Below, piece after piece: positions 16,805-25,875 of a DNA stretch of 46,364 bases; positions within the stretch are counted from its first letter, which is position 1, and the number at the start of each line of letters is the position of its first letter. The notes below the pieces were generated by a model. It saw only the letters and a program-made list of their open reading frames with translations. It was not told the origin of the DNA and did not search any database. A program made the position numbers and the translations under genes. Origin of the DNA: Sulfurimonas sp. (lineage in GTDB: Bacteria; Campylobacterota; Campylobacteria; Campylobacterales; Sulfurimonadaceae); NCBI GenBank assembly GCA_026996295.1, contig JALWLL010000053.1, forward strand, positions 1 through 46,364. Direction: 5' to 3'.

Positions 16805-17626
16805 TTATTTTGATTCAATTTGATTTGTGTGAACATCCATTTGAGGGTAAGGGATAGAGATACCTTTTTCATCAAATGTGAGTTTTACTTTTTCTATGAG
16901 GTCAAAGTGAACACCCCAATAGTCTTCACTTTTAACCCATGCACGACTTACAAAGTTTACACTTGAGTCAGCAAGTTCGCTCACTGCAACAAAAGGTGCA
17001 GGATCTTTTAGAATTCTATCGTCTGCTTCTAAAATCTGCATTAAAGTTTCTTTTGCAAGTTTAAGATCATCATCATAACCGATACCAAATACATGATCAA
17101 CTCTTCTTGTATCTTTAGTAGAGTAGTTTGTGATATTTCCACCGATGATAGCTGAGTTAGGCACAATGATGGTGCGGTTGTCTATAGGGGAGATGATGGT
17201 TGAGAAAAGATTAATATCTTCAACAGTACCCGTAGCGCCGCCGGCATCTACAAAATCACCGATCTTAAAGGGACGAAACAAGATGATAAGAACTGCTGCT
17301 CCAATATTTGCCAAAGAACCTTGCAGTGCAAGACCAATAGCAAGAGATGCTGCACCAAATACTGCAATGAACGATGTTGTGTTGACACCAATTGCGTTTA
17401 ATGAAGCAAGAATTACCATAAGTAACAGCATAAAGTAAACTATACTTTCTGCAAACTCTGTCAGTGTTCGATCTACTTCTGCTTTTAGCATCATCTTCTT
17501 AACTAAAAGACTGAGTTTTTTTGTTATCCATTTACCTATTACAAAAATAAGTATGGCAGCAATGATTTTTAGACCGTACTCACTGGCATACATAACAGCC
17601 AGATCTGTGTATTTTTCTACATCCAT
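16805..17626 (-). CDS. mscS: small-conductance mechanosensitive channel
   Basis: A 273-residue MscS-family channel, close to the 286 residues of the E. coli protein. Three membrane helices lie in the first 125 residues. The pore-lining third helix (FGAASLAIGLALQGSLANIG) has the Ala/Gly pattern of the family, followed by FRPFKIGDFVDAGGATGTVEDI and NRTIIVPNSAIIGGNITNYS. It releases solutes on hypo-osmotic shock by opening under membrane tension. A TATAAT box and AAGGAA precede the ATG at 17626. It is cotranscribed with the DUF481 barrel gene. Confidence 0.93.
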   Translation of the reverse strand: MDVEKYTDLAVMYASEYGLKIIAAILIFVIGKWITKKLSLLVKKMMLKAEVDRTLTEFAESIVYFMLLLMVILASLNAIGVNTTSFIAVFGAASLAIGLALQGSLANIGAAVLIILFRPFKIGDFVDAGGATGTVEDINLFSTIISPIDNRTIIVPNSAIIGGNITNYSTKDTRRVDHVFGIGYDDDLKLAKETLMQILEADDRILKDPAPFVAVSELADSSVNFVSRAWVKSEDYWGVHFDLIEKVKLTFDEKGISIPYPQMDVHTNQIESK

Positions 17627-17638
17627 GGTTTTTCCTTG

Positions 17639-17662
17639 TTTTTTTGAATTATATCAAAAAAA
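17639..17662. promoter_or_regulatory. palindrome centred on the mscS -10 box
   Basis: TTTTTTTGA (17639-17647) and TCAAAAAAA (17654-17662) are perfect inverted arms around ATTATA. On the minus strand the centre forms TATAAT (17648-17653), 22 bp before mscS. It may be an operator or just the A/T-tract pattern common near promoters in this group. Confidence 0.4.
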
Positions 17663-17706
17663 CTCTAAAGGGTATCTTTGAAAGTAGAAAAGTCTTTGAT
17701 GTGTCT

Positions 17707-20208
17707 TTAATCACAAAAAGTACATACTTTATTGTTTGTAAGGAGTGCAACAAACTGCTCATTCGGCAGAGGTTTGGAGCAGATGTAGCCTTGACCCTCG
17801 TTACATTCAAGTCTTTGAAGAAAGTGTATCTGTTCTTGAGTCTCTATCCCCTCTGCAGTGATCTCTAGTCCCATAACTTTTGCAAGGGCTATAATAACTT
17901 TTGTGATCTCAACATCATCATCATTGTGAGGTATGTCATCTATAAAAGATTTGTCAATTTTAAGACGTGATAACGGAAGTTGTTTCAGATAACTCATGGA
18001 AGAGTAGCCTGTACCAAAGTCATCCATGGCGATATCTATACCTATCTCACGAATTTTATGAAGAACCTCAAGTGCCTTGTTGCTGTTCTCATACACATAA
18101 CTTTCTGTCATTTCAATCTCAAGAGACTGTGGTTTGATACCGGCATTTTTGATAGCATTTTGTAAAGTTCTTATGATATTGTGCTGGGAAAATTGTACAT
18201 TGGAGACATTGACACTTACTTGAGAGATGCAAAGATCCAATTCTTCCCACATCGCAAAATCTTTACACGCCTGCTCAATCACCCATGCCCCGATGTTTAT
18301 GATCTCTCCACTCTCTTCTGCAAGCGGTATAAACTGATCGGGTGTGACAAAGCCAAGTGTTGGGTTTTCCCAGCGAATAAGTGCTTCTGCCGCATAGATC
18401 TCTCCACTTTCAAGTGAGAATTTTGGTTGATAATAGAGTTTAAACTCATTTTTGCTGAGTGCTTCTTTGAGCTCTTTAAGCATTTTTGTACGGTTCTCAA
18501 GGGAAACGCTTAGCTCTTGAGAGAAAAATTGATAGCGGTTCTTCCCATTATCTTTTGCATTGTACATTGCAATATCGGCATTTTTAAGAAGTGTCATGGA
18601 ATCTCTTGCATCATCAGGATAGATGGCGATACCGATACTTCCCGTGATATGCATTCGGTTGTCATCAATGACAAGTGCAAGATTCATTTGCTCGATCATC
18701 TTGTGTGCGATCTCCTCTGCTGTAACGGCTGAGTCTAAATCTTCTATGAGAATATTGAACTCATCACCGCCGATGCGCGCTAAAAGATCATTTCTTCTCA
18801 TCACATGAGAGAGATTGTGTGCTACTTTTATAAGAAGTTTGTCCCCTACGTTGTGACCCAGAGTATCGTTGATACTTTTAAATTCGTCAAGATCAAGAAA
18901 AAATACCGCCAATTTTGTTTTGTTTCGTTTAGCTCTATTGATCGCATTTTCCAAACTTGTTAAAAACATAGCTCTGTTTGGCATTTTTGTAAGCACATCA
19001 TAGTGGGCAAGTTCATCAAGCTGAGACTCACGCTCTTTAATGGTTTGAGCCATTTTATTGAACTCTTGAGAGATAAGTCCAAGCTCATCATTGTTTTTAA
19101 TGGAGATCTTGTGTGAGTAATCCCCTTTGGTAATGATGCCAATTCCATCAAGAAGACGCTTGAGAGGTACAGAAAGAAGACTGTTGAGTAAAATAAGACT
19201 TATAATAAGTGTAACAATAACAATAGCGGCAATACTTGTAAGAAGCATACTTTTACTCTGCATTAAAGCACGTTGCAGTTCAGATTTGTTAATGTTTGCC
19301 GTTAAGAGCAGAAAGTCACTTTGCAAGGGGATTTTTACTGCACTAAAAAAGTAGTGCTCATTACTTCCCAAATGGAGATCTTGATAATGAAACTTAGAAC
19401 ATAGAGTTGGTAAAGATCCAAACTCTTTGATGCTAGATGTGTGCATATGATTGTCATGCTGTACTTTGATAGCGTCATGCTCAAAATAATAGTTTAAGAT
19501 CAAATTGTCAATATCTACGAGCTTATTAAGATCATCGATAGAAAGGTTTCTGTTGGCTTCTATATAGCCGACAATCTCACTCGCAGTATCTTTTGGATCT
19601 CTGTAAATCGGTTGAACAGAGACCATATTGAGTTTATTGTTGGAGTTCTCATTAAATACACCACTGCTGTGATTTTTTTGGAGTTTTGTATCAATATCAT
19701 GAGGCTTCTTACCAATACGAAAAAAATCTTCTTTTGTATCTTTTGCAAAATAGAGAGGTTTTGCATTTTGGTACGAAACATACCCAATGACATCCTCTTC
19801 TCTGTCAACAAAAGCAACAAGCTCCCGTTTGGTATTATAGATCGCTATATGATCACTTGTAGAGTATTTGCCTTCAAGACCTAAAATATCAATAATTCTT
19901 TTTTTCTCTTCATCAAAAATAGAATTTTGATAATTGTAGGTGTTCTCATAGTTTTTAATAAGATTGAGTGACGCGATAATGTCTTCATTTTCAGAGATAA
20001 AAAATGAACTCTCAAGTAAACCGGTTTTTATGGACTGCAGTTGTGTTTTTGTATTTACAAATGCTTCATAAAGTTTCTTTTTTGCATTTTTGTTAAAATA
20101 GTCATGCAGGTAGTTGTTACTGATAAGACCGATAGTGCTCATAGAAGCTATGGTTAAAAAAAGAGTATAAAGTACAAGCTTGAACTTAAGTGAAAAGAAG
20201 TGTTTCAA
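17707..20208 (-). CDS. membrane c-di-GMP enzyme with sensor, HAMP, GGDEF and EAL domains
   Basis: An 833-residue receptor. A membrane helix at about 10-30, a large periplasmic double-Cache-like sensor and a second helix (TSIAAIVIVTLIISLILLNS) precede HAMP, GGDEF and EAL. GGDEF is intact (about residue 479), with an RRND inhibitory site before it. The EAL domain keeps its motif set: EAL (about 607), the NVSN Asn, EMTES, DDFGTG, the Lys of KIDKSF and AEGIET. So it looks like an active phosphodiesterase with possible cyclase activity. The start is TTG at 20208 behind a good AAGGAG. It follows a periplasmic binding protein by 14 nt, which probably presents a ligand to the sensor. Confidence 0.92.
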   Translation of the reverse strand: MKHFFSLKFKLVLYTLFLTIASMSTIGLISNNYLHDYFNKNAKKKLYEAFVNTKTQLQSIKTGLLESSFFISENEDIIASLNLIKNYENTYNYQNSIFDEEKKRIIDILGLEGKYSTSDHIAIYNTKRELVAFVDREEDVIGYVSYQNAKPLYFAKDTKEDFFRIGKKPHDIDTKLQKNHSSGVFNENSNNKLNMVSVQPIYRDPKDTASEIVGYIEANRNLSIDDLNKLVDIDNLILNYYFEHDAIKVQHDNHMHTSSIKEFGSLPTLCSKFHYQDLHLGSNEHYFFSAVKIPLQSDFLLLTANINKSELQRALMQSKSMLLTSIAAIVIVTLIISLILLNSLLSVPLKRLLDGIGIITKGDYSHKISIKNNDELGLISQEFNKMAQTIKERESQLDELAHYDVLTKMPNRAMFLTSLENAINRAKRNKTKLAVFFLDLDEFKSINDTLGHNVGDKLLIKVAHNLSHVMRRNDLLARIGGDEFNILIEDLDSAVTAEEIAHKMIEQMNLALVIDDNRMHITGSIGIAIYPDDARDSMTLLKNADIAMYNAKDNGKNRYQFFSQELSVSLENRTKMLKELKEALSKNEFKLYYQPKFSLESGEIYAAEALIRWENPTLGFVTPDQFIPLAEESGEIINIGAWVIEQACKDFAMWEELDLCISQVSVNVSNVQFSQHNIIRTLQNAIKNAGIKPQSLEIEMTESYVYENSNKALEVLHKIREIGIDIAMDDFGTGYSSMSYLKQLPLSRLKIDKSFIDDIPHNDDDVEITKVIIALAKVMGLEITAEGIETQEQIHFLQRLECNEGQGYICSKPLPNEQFVALLTNNKVCTFCD

Positions 20209-20222
20209 CCTATACTCCTTGA

Positions 20223-21140
20223 TTAAAATATTGGTTTGATCTCATTAACATTGTCCTTGGTTACCTGAATGGTATCTAATATGATCTCTTTGGGAAGTTT
20301 TTTGCCTGAGAGTATCTCTATGGCTGCCTTTGCACTCTCTTTTGCACTGAGAGAATACACGAAACTGCTGTCTTGATAACCGTATTCAATAGCTTTTTTT
20401 GCAAAGGAGGTATAATCGATTCCAACACTTATGATAGAAGCAGGGTCAATGTTGTGCGCTCTTAAAGCCATTCTCGCTCCCACCAGCATACTGTCACTTT
20501 GAGACATTATAGCATCAAAATGTTTTTTTTCTTTGAGAAGCTTCTCAACACCGATAATTGCATCGCGCCCTAAGTAGTTCGCTGTATACTCTATCACCTG
20601 TATCTTTGGATACCGTTTGATAACTTCGTAAAATCCTCTGGTTCTTTTTCTTGTAACATCCGCCTTTGGGGTTCCTTTTAGTAAAAGGATCGTTCCTTTA
20701 TGGTTCATTTTTTTTACAAGATACATTGCAGCGTTTTGAGCGATCTTTTCATTGTCGGGATGTATATAGGTCGTGAAATCATCGCCTTTGATACTGCGCT
20801 CAACCATGATGACGGGTATGCCAAGTTTATATGCTTTTGAGATGATGGCCGCTGTTATCTCTTCATCGTAGGGGCTTGCCATAAGCAGATCGATATCTTG
20901 GCTTATAAAGTCCTCGATCTGTTTGACCTGCAATGCCCCGTTTGATTTTGCATTGCTGTAAAGAAAATGGATATTGGGGTATTGTGCAAGTGTGTCCTCA
21001 ACAACTCTAAGCTGTTTGAGGCGAAAAGAGTTATCAAGGGTGCCTTGGGAAAATGCGATAGTATAAATCTTCTCTTTTTGCAGAGTACTAGAGAGTACAA
21101 GAGTACAAAACAATGATAGTAACAGCAAGGATTTTAACAT
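20223..21140 (-). CDS. periplasmic solute-binding protein (sugar-type fold), likely sensor partner
   Basis: A 305-residue exported protein. The signal peptide is MLKSLLLLSLFCTLVLSS; the mature part has the type I periplasmic binding fold: YTIAFSQGTLDNSFR, then LLMASPYDEEITAAI, then GIPVIMVERSIKGDDFTTYI, then GTILLLKGTPKADVTRKRTR. It resembles ribose- and LacI-type binders (Peripla_BP_4) and TorT-like accessory sensors. No ABC permease or ATPase is nearby. Instead the gene directly precedes a GGDEF-EAL membrane receptor, so a ligand-sensing role controlling c-di-GMP is more likely than transport. The ligand is unknown. Confidence 0.87.
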   Translation of the reverse strand: MLKSLLLLSLFCTLVLSSTLQKEKIYTIAFSQGTLDNSFRLKQLRVVEDTLAQYPNIHFLYSNAKSNGALQVKQIEDFISQDIDLLMASPYDEEITAAIISKAYKLGIPVIMVERSIKGDDFTTYIHPDNEKIAQNAAMYLVKKMNHKGTILLLKGTPKADVTRKRTRGFYEVIKRYPKIQVIEYTANYLGRDAIIGVEKLLKEKKHFDAIMSQSDSMLVGARMALRAHNIDPASIISVGIDYTSFAKKAIEYGYQDSSFVYSLSAKESAKAAIEILSGKKLPKEIILDTIQVTKDNVNEIKPIF

Positions 21141-21228
21141 TTTTATCCACTTCCAAGAGATTTTAGAGATTAGTATAACACAATTGTATCACATCAATCA
21201 ATGAAAGTGGGTAATTAGTTTTTAATTT

Positions 21229-21585
21229 TTATTTGTTTTTATTATTTTTGAGTAAAACAAGTTGAGTATTATAACTCTCAAGGTATCTTGCAATTGCGTG
21301 GTAGCGGTTAAGGTGCGGTGATGAAATTTTATAAAGAAGTGTTCTGTATTTTAAGTAGTTTTTCCACACTTTTTTAGAGGAATCTGCTCTGCCACGTTTG
21401 AGAAGTTCAAAAGAAACCGCTGCATTGATAAAGCCTTTGAGAAGTTTTATCTCATTATCCGCTTCAAATCGTCTTGGAAACCAGATACGCTCCAGACTTT
21501 CATGTGCGTCATAAAATCTTTGCTCCTGTATGCACTCTATGAACTCATCTAAAAGCTCTTTATGTATCTTGTATGTCATCTTCAT
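21229..21585 (-). CDS. DUF309 family protein
   Basis: A 118-residue all-helical protein. The DUF309 signature is present: ECIQEQRFYDAHESLERIW near the N-terminus and LLKGFINAAVSFELLKRGR in the middle. The biochemical role of the family is unknown. Its start overlaps the end of the upstream rhodanese gene by 26 nt, so they are cotranslated. A second ATG at 21579 has a better-spaced GGAT site and may be the true start. Confidence 0.85.
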   Translation of the reverse strand: MKMTYKIHKELLDEFIECIQEQRFYDAHESLERIWFPRRFEADNEIKLLKGFINAAVSFELLKRGRADSSKKVWKNYLKYRTLLYKISSPHLNRYHAIARYLESYNTQLVLLKNNKNK

Positions 21586-21889
21586 CCAGTAGCATCATGT
21601 TCTTTCTCCAGTATCCGCGACCCCCTTTAAGGGAGACACAGTGGTGTTTTGGGAATTTTTTTCTGTATTCTTGAAGTCTTTGAAGTGTCGCTTTTCCACT
21701 GTCGCAGTAAAAAACAAACACACTGCCCTCCGGTTCATTTTGAAGTGTATAAGGGTTGTAAACAATAGAGTCTGCTTTTTCAATGGGGGAGAGTATGGTA
21801 TCTATCAAAAGTACTTTTATTCCCTGCTGTTCAAGCTTTTTTTTATTTTGCAAAAACTCTTTTTGTGTCCATTCATCTGCAAAATGCAT
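21560..21889 (-). CDS. single-domain rhodanese-like protein
   Basis: A 109-residue protein with a rhodanese fold: KVLLIDTILSPIEKADSIVY as the edge strand, then VFVFYCDSGKA carrying the active-site Cys62 in a six-residue loop, and VSLKGGRGYW as the closing GG-x-x-x-W motif. The loop length suggests a sulfurtransferase and not a phosphatase. It may carry persulfide sulfur in the cytosol, since no signal peptide is seen. The partner gene encodes a DUF309 protein. A TATAAT box lies 28 bp upstream. The domain assignment is good; the physiological acceptor is unknown. Confidence 0.78.
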   Translation of the reverse strand: MHFADEWTQKEFLQNKKKLEQQGIKVLLIDTILSPIEKADSIVYNPYTLQNEPEGSVFVFYCDSGKATLQRLQEYRKKFPKHHCVSLKGGRGYWRKNMMLLDEDDIQDT

Positions 21890-21916
21890 CTATGGCTATC
21901 CTCATCTTTTTTGCAA

Positions 21917-21922
21917 ATTATA
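21917..21922 (-). promoter_or_regulatory. putative -10 box of the rhodanese-DUF309 operon
   Basis: TATAAT on the minus strand lies 28 bp before the ATG at 21889, in the divergent spacer toward the helicase gene. Confidence 0.4.
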
Positions 21923-22005
21923 ATCTAAGAGTTTTACAGTGACGTTAAGTTTTTCATCTACTCTTTTGGCTACAATTGCGTATGCAATTTTAAGGTAGTG
22001 TGTGG

Positions 22006-24810
22006 ATGTCAAAAAAAAACAAAAAAAACTCTAAAATAAACCAGAGAATACGGAAGTATTTTGATGATGACCCTTTTGATACAGGGGTGCAAAGGGTTCC
22101 TACAGAAACTTTGAGCGAGCTGTTTCACACCCTTGGTATTTATGATGTTGAACATAACAAAAAGATGCTTCTCAAAGCGATTCGCACTCTATGGTCAGAA
22201 GCCGACAGTGGTATCAGAAGTGATATTTTAAACTTTTTTAAGGCAAACGGCACCATTTACATCTCAAACACACCAAAAGAAGTAAACCTTGAGAGAAGTG
22301 AAAAAATAGAGTCTATCCTTCAAGAGCTTGATGTAAACTCTCAAGAAGCAGCCCTTTTGTATGATGCTTTTATAGAGGTGCGTGCTAAAAAGATCACAAT
22401 TGAGAAGATGGAGTCAAAACTCAAACATATCCGTTTTGAACTCAAAAAGAGTGAGCTTCAAAAAGCACTTGATGGTATTTTTGATATCGATGACAGTCTC
22501 GAATTCAATGCCTCACTCAAGTACGAGATATACGGGGAGTTTTTTCATAAGATTCTCACCCTCAACACAAAACCCTATGCGTATGAGTTTTTAGAGACGA
22601 CACCGCTAGAGCAGATCATCCAAAAGATCCAAAAAGACAAAGAGGAGGTGATCGCGAACAAGCAGGAGAGTATCGATCATTTTATACGCTCCATAAAAGA
22701 GGATCATCCATACTTGACACACAAGCAGATCATCACCGCATTGCGATCTTCTCCCCCAAAAACAAAACTGAATTTTCCACATTTGAGCAAGAATATTTTG
22801 GAGAGTATCATAAAGAGATATCTCGATATTATCTATATTGAATTGCATCACGAGGAGTTGCTTGTAAAGATCGAAGAGAGGTTCACTCTTCCCTATTCCG
22901 ACATCGAGATTGTGTATGATCTTGAACTGCATATAGAGCTTGCGTCTTTGCTTGGTGATATTTGGAGTGGTGAAGAGCTTGATTTTGAAGATGTTGTGCA
23001 AGAGGCAAAGCGGGAGCATGAGAGCCACTTTTTGGCAGATCTTGAGTATTTGGTGAATGAGTGCAAAAAATTTACAAGAGTGCTTCATTTAAGCGAGGAG
23101 GATCTGCACCAAAAACTCTACCGATACACGCAGAGCTATATACCTCGCTCCTTGGTGCTTTTACCAAAAACAGTTCGCAAAATGTCCAAGGTGTTTTTAC
23201 ACCATATACATGACGATATCATCAAGCAGCAGCGTCAAGCCCTTCTTGCAAGAACCATAAGGGATTTTAAAAACCTCTTTCCACTTGCAAGGGATCTCAG
23301 AAGAAAGCTTATTTTGCATATTGGACCCACCAACAGCGGCAAGACTTATGAAGCGATGAAAAAGCTTAAAGAAGCAGATACAGGGTACTATTTGGCTCCA
23401 CTGAGACTTCTGGCGTTAGAGGGGTATGAAGATATGAAACAAGAAGGTATCGATACATCCCTTATCACCGGAGAGGAACAGCTGCTTAATGATGATGCCA
23501 CACATATAAGTTCAACCATTGAGATGCTCAACTTTGAGGTTGATGTTGATGTATGCGTTATCGATGAGGTACAGATGTTAGATGACCGTGATCGTGGTTG
23601 GGCATGGGCAAATGCGATCATTGGCGCTCCTGCAAAAGAGGTGATTATGACGGGTTCAGAGAACTCCAAAGAGGCTATTGTCGCTTTGGCGGAGTATCTG
23701 GGGGAAGAGCTGCAGATCGTTGAGTTTGAGAGAAAGAATCCATTGACTCTTTTAGAGCATCCAATACACGTCAAAGATGTAGAGCAAGCAACGGCCGTTA
23801 TCGCTTTTAGTCGTAAAGATGTTTTGAAACTCAAACAAAATTTTGCAAGATTTTTTAGTGTAAGTGTCGTATATGGAAATCTCTCCCCCGAAGTCAGACG
23901 TGAAGAAGCGAGACGTTTTAGAGAAAAAGAGACACAAATACTCATAGCCACCGATGCCATAGCGATGGGGATGAACCTGCCCATAAAAACACTGCTCTTC
24001 TCAAAGGCGCAAAAATTTGACGGGGTCTCTCAACGGGATCTTCTCCCTAGTGAGATACATCAAATAGCGGGACGTGCGGGGCGTTTTGGACTCAATGAAG
24101 AGGGTTTTGTCGGAGCACTGAGCGGTGATGTTTTAAAGATCATTAAAAAGAACTTCCATAAAGAGGATAAGAAAATAACCATACCTTTTAAAGTGATGGC
24201 AAATCTGGAGCACATCAAACTTGTGGGCAATATTTTGCAAGAAAACTCTTTAAGTGAAATACTGAAATTTTTTGTAAAAAATATGAAGTTTGACGGACCT
24301 TTTGAAGCCTATAATCTTGATGATATGCTCGAAGTTGCCACCATAGTGGATAGTTATGAGCTTGATATCGCTACGAAGTATCATTTGGCGTGTGCACCTC
24401 TTACGCTGAAGTCCCCTTATATAGTGACAGCTTTTGAGAGCTATGTGCTGGCACTGGAAAAAAAGATGCCTATCCCTTACAATCCACCGGCACTTGTTGG
24501 AAGTTTTGCACAAACTACCGAAGAGCTTTTGCGTGCCGAAGATATGGTCAAAGAGATCTCTCTTTATTTATGGCTTAGTTACCGTTTTGAGGAGTACTTT
24601 AGAGATGCTCCAAAAGCAAGACAGTATAGAGGGGTGTTAAACAAGTTTATAGAGGAGTCTTTGCAGCAAAGCCATTTTGTTCCCCGATGTAGAATCTGCC
24701 ATGCTCCATTGCCGATGAACTCAAAATATACCATATGTCAGAGCTGCTTTAAAAAGCACTATACAGGCAAACATGCCCGTGGTGCGGGAGGAAAAAGAAG
24801 AGGCTCTTAA
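22006..24810 (+). CDS. SUV3-type DExH RNA helicase with C-terminal zinc ribbon
   Basis: About 934 residues. An N-terminal region of about 430 residues, helical and without an obvious domain, precedes a helicase core of the mitochondrial SUV3 type. The core shows HIGPTNSGKTYEA (Walker A, around 440), YLAPLRLLALEGYE, the Walker B box VIDEVQMLDD (around 518) and TGSE. The second RecA domain follows with VYGNLSPEVRREEA, LIATDAIAMGMNLP and QIAGRAGRFG. The C-terminus has a four-cysteine zinc ribbon (CRICH, then CQSCF, near 897-920) and a basic Gly-Arg tail. It probably unwinds RNA in turnover or ribosome-related work. The ATG at 22006 follows AAGG and is preferred over the in-frame GTG at 22000. 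It is a single-gene unit. Confidence 0.9.
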   Translation: MSKKNKKNSKINQRIRKYFDDDPFDTGVQRVPTETLSELFHTLGIYDVEHNKKMLLKAIRTLWSEADSGIRSDILNFFKANGTIYISNTPKEVNLERSEKIESILQELDVNSQEAALLYDAFIEVRAKKITIEKMESKLKHIRFELKKSELQKALDGIFDIDDSLEFNASLKYEIYGEFFHKILTLNTKPYAYEFLETTPLEQIIQKIQKDKEEVIANKQESIDHFIRSIKEDHPYLTHKQIITALRSSPPKTKLNFPHLSKNILESIIKRYLDIIYIELHHEELLVKIEERFTLPYSDIEIVYDLELHIELASLLGDIWSGEELDFEDVVQEAKREHESHFLADLEYLVNECKKFTRVLHLSEEDLHQKLYRYTQSYIPRSLVLLPKTVRKMSKVFLHHIHDDIIKQQRQALLARTIRDFKNLFPLARDLRRKLILHIGPTNSGKTYEAMKKLKEADTGYYLAPLRLLALEGYEDMKQEGIDTSLITGEEQLLNDDATHISSTIEMLNFEVDVDVCVIDEVQMLDDRDRGWAWANAIIGAPAKEVIMTGSENSKEAIVALAEYLGEELQIVEFERKNPLTLLEHPIHVKDVEQATAVIAFSRKDVLKLKQNFARFFSVSVVYGNLSPEVRREEARRFREKETQILIATDAIAMGMNLPIKTLLFSKAQKFDGVSQRDLLPSEIHQIAGRAGRFGLNEEGFVGALSGDVLKIIKKNFHKEDKKITIPFKVMANLEHIKLVGNILQENSLSEILKFFVKNMKFDGPFEAYNLDDMLEVATIVDSYELDIATKYHLACAPLTLKSPYIVTAFESYVLALEKKMPIPYNPPALVGSFAQTTEELLRAEDMVKEISLYLWLSYRFEEYFRDAPKARQYRGVLNKFIEESLQQSHFVPRCRICHAPLPMNSKYTICQSCFKKHYTGKHARGAGGKRRGS

Positions 24811-24819
24811 CTTCCATGG

Positions 24820-25875
24820 CTACATGGTGTATAAGATATATTCTATTTGTTCTAGAAGTTCTTTGTTGCTTAGCTTATTTGCCGAGGCGTAGCTAAGCGC
24901 GCCACCGGCTCCAACACCCTCTTTGGCTTCCCCCTCATCATATTTGTGTAAAACAGCGATAGAGGCTTCAGCAAAAGAAAAAGGGCAATAAAGAGCGTGA
25001 GGTGTATAACTTAAAAGTGAGAGAATATGGGCAATATTTGAGTTGTTGTCATGAGCGACCCAGCCTGTTGTAGCGAGTGTTATATTGTCATGTTTGACCC
25101 GCATAAGCAGATCTTCTTTCAGTTTGTCGGCGATTAAAAGAACAGCCGCCATCTGTGTGCCACCTGCTAAAACAACATGAAATCTTTTAGAGGCTTCAAG
25201 CAAAAAGCCGGCACAAAACACAAGCATATTATCACTGACGATAGAGAGCTTCTCAAAGGTAGTTGCATCTTCATGAATGAGTGCAAGTGCCTTGTTGATG
25301 GTTGTGTTTTTAATATCTTGAGGCACATGCAAGAAGCTTGATGAAAAATCATCTCTACAATCATACCCGAGTGCCAAAGCGCTTGCAGTTGCAGTTGTTG
25401 TACCTGCGGGTGTGCTCTCCCCAAGGATAAGGTAGGAGCCTTTGAGCTCATAGTTTCTTCCAAAGTGCATCCCTTTTTCAAAGATAGATTTGGCATCTAT
25501 GGAAGCCCCCTTGTCTATCGACTCAGAAGGGGTGATGTCAAAGTTGTGCAGCACGCAGTTCTTGGGTGTTTGCTCAAGTCCGAGGTTTAAAATTTCTATA
25601 CTTGCAAAAGGGTGCAGGTTATGTACGGCTCTTGTGATGATTGCCGGAGTAGGTACCCCTTTTGGTGTTTCGGCGAGTTCAGTGAGTGAAAACACCTTCT
25701 CGTTTGTTATAAATTCAGCATCTAGCGTAGGTGTCAGGGGTATCATCCCGGGGATACCTGCTTGGGTGATCCCCTCTATCTCGCAGGTTTTGCTTACAGA
25801 AGCAGCGAGAAGAAAGTCGGCTTTTGCTTTTGGAAGTGAGTCTTGTGTGTTTGTAAAAATGTTATAGCTTTGCAT
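24820..25875 (-). CDS. cobT: nicotinate-nucleotide phosphoribosyltransferase, CobT-type
   Basis: 351 residues from the ATG at 25875 (MQSYNIFTN); a longer frame that runs into the upstream gene is rejected. The protein matches the TIGR00303-type CobT family: ITQAGIPGMIPLTPTLDAEF, the loop LGESTPAGTTTATASALALG and VLAGGTQMAAVLLIAD. It activates the lower-ligand base by transferring phosphoribose from nicotinate mononucleotide, making the alpha-ribotide for cobamide assembly. Its start overlaps the glycerophosphodiesterase gene by 14 nt, so they are coupled. It lies about 2 kb from the main cobalamin block and shares its strand. Confidence 0.85.
   Translation of the reverse strand: MQSYNIFTNTQDSLPKAKADFLLAASVSKTCEIEGITQAGIPGMIPLTPTLDAEFITNEKVFSLTELAETPKGVPTPAIITRAVHNLHPFASIEILNLGLEQTPKNCVLHNFDITPSESIDKGASIDAKSIFEKGMHFGRNYELKGSYLILGESTPAGTTTATASALALGYDCRDDFSSSFLHVPQDIKNTTINKALALIHEDATTFEKLSIVSDNMLVFCAGFLLEASKRFHVVLAGGTQMAAVLLIADKLKEDLLMRVKHDNITLATTGWVAHDNNSNIAHILSLLSYTPHALYCPFSFAEASIAVLHKYDEGEAKEGVGAGGALSYASANKLSNKELLEQIEYILYTM

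Noticed and set aside
23388-23984. 198-codon open frame antisense to the SUV3-type helicase
   Set aside because: It lies fully opposite conserved helicase motifs, its product is Ser/Thr-rich without domain features, and no ribosome-binding site is seen. It is a shadow of the coding strand.
24811-24830. CCATG-GCTA-CATGG hairpin between the helicase and cobT as a terminator
   Set aside because: The stem has 5 bp, there is no T-run on either strand, and it overlaps the cobT stop.
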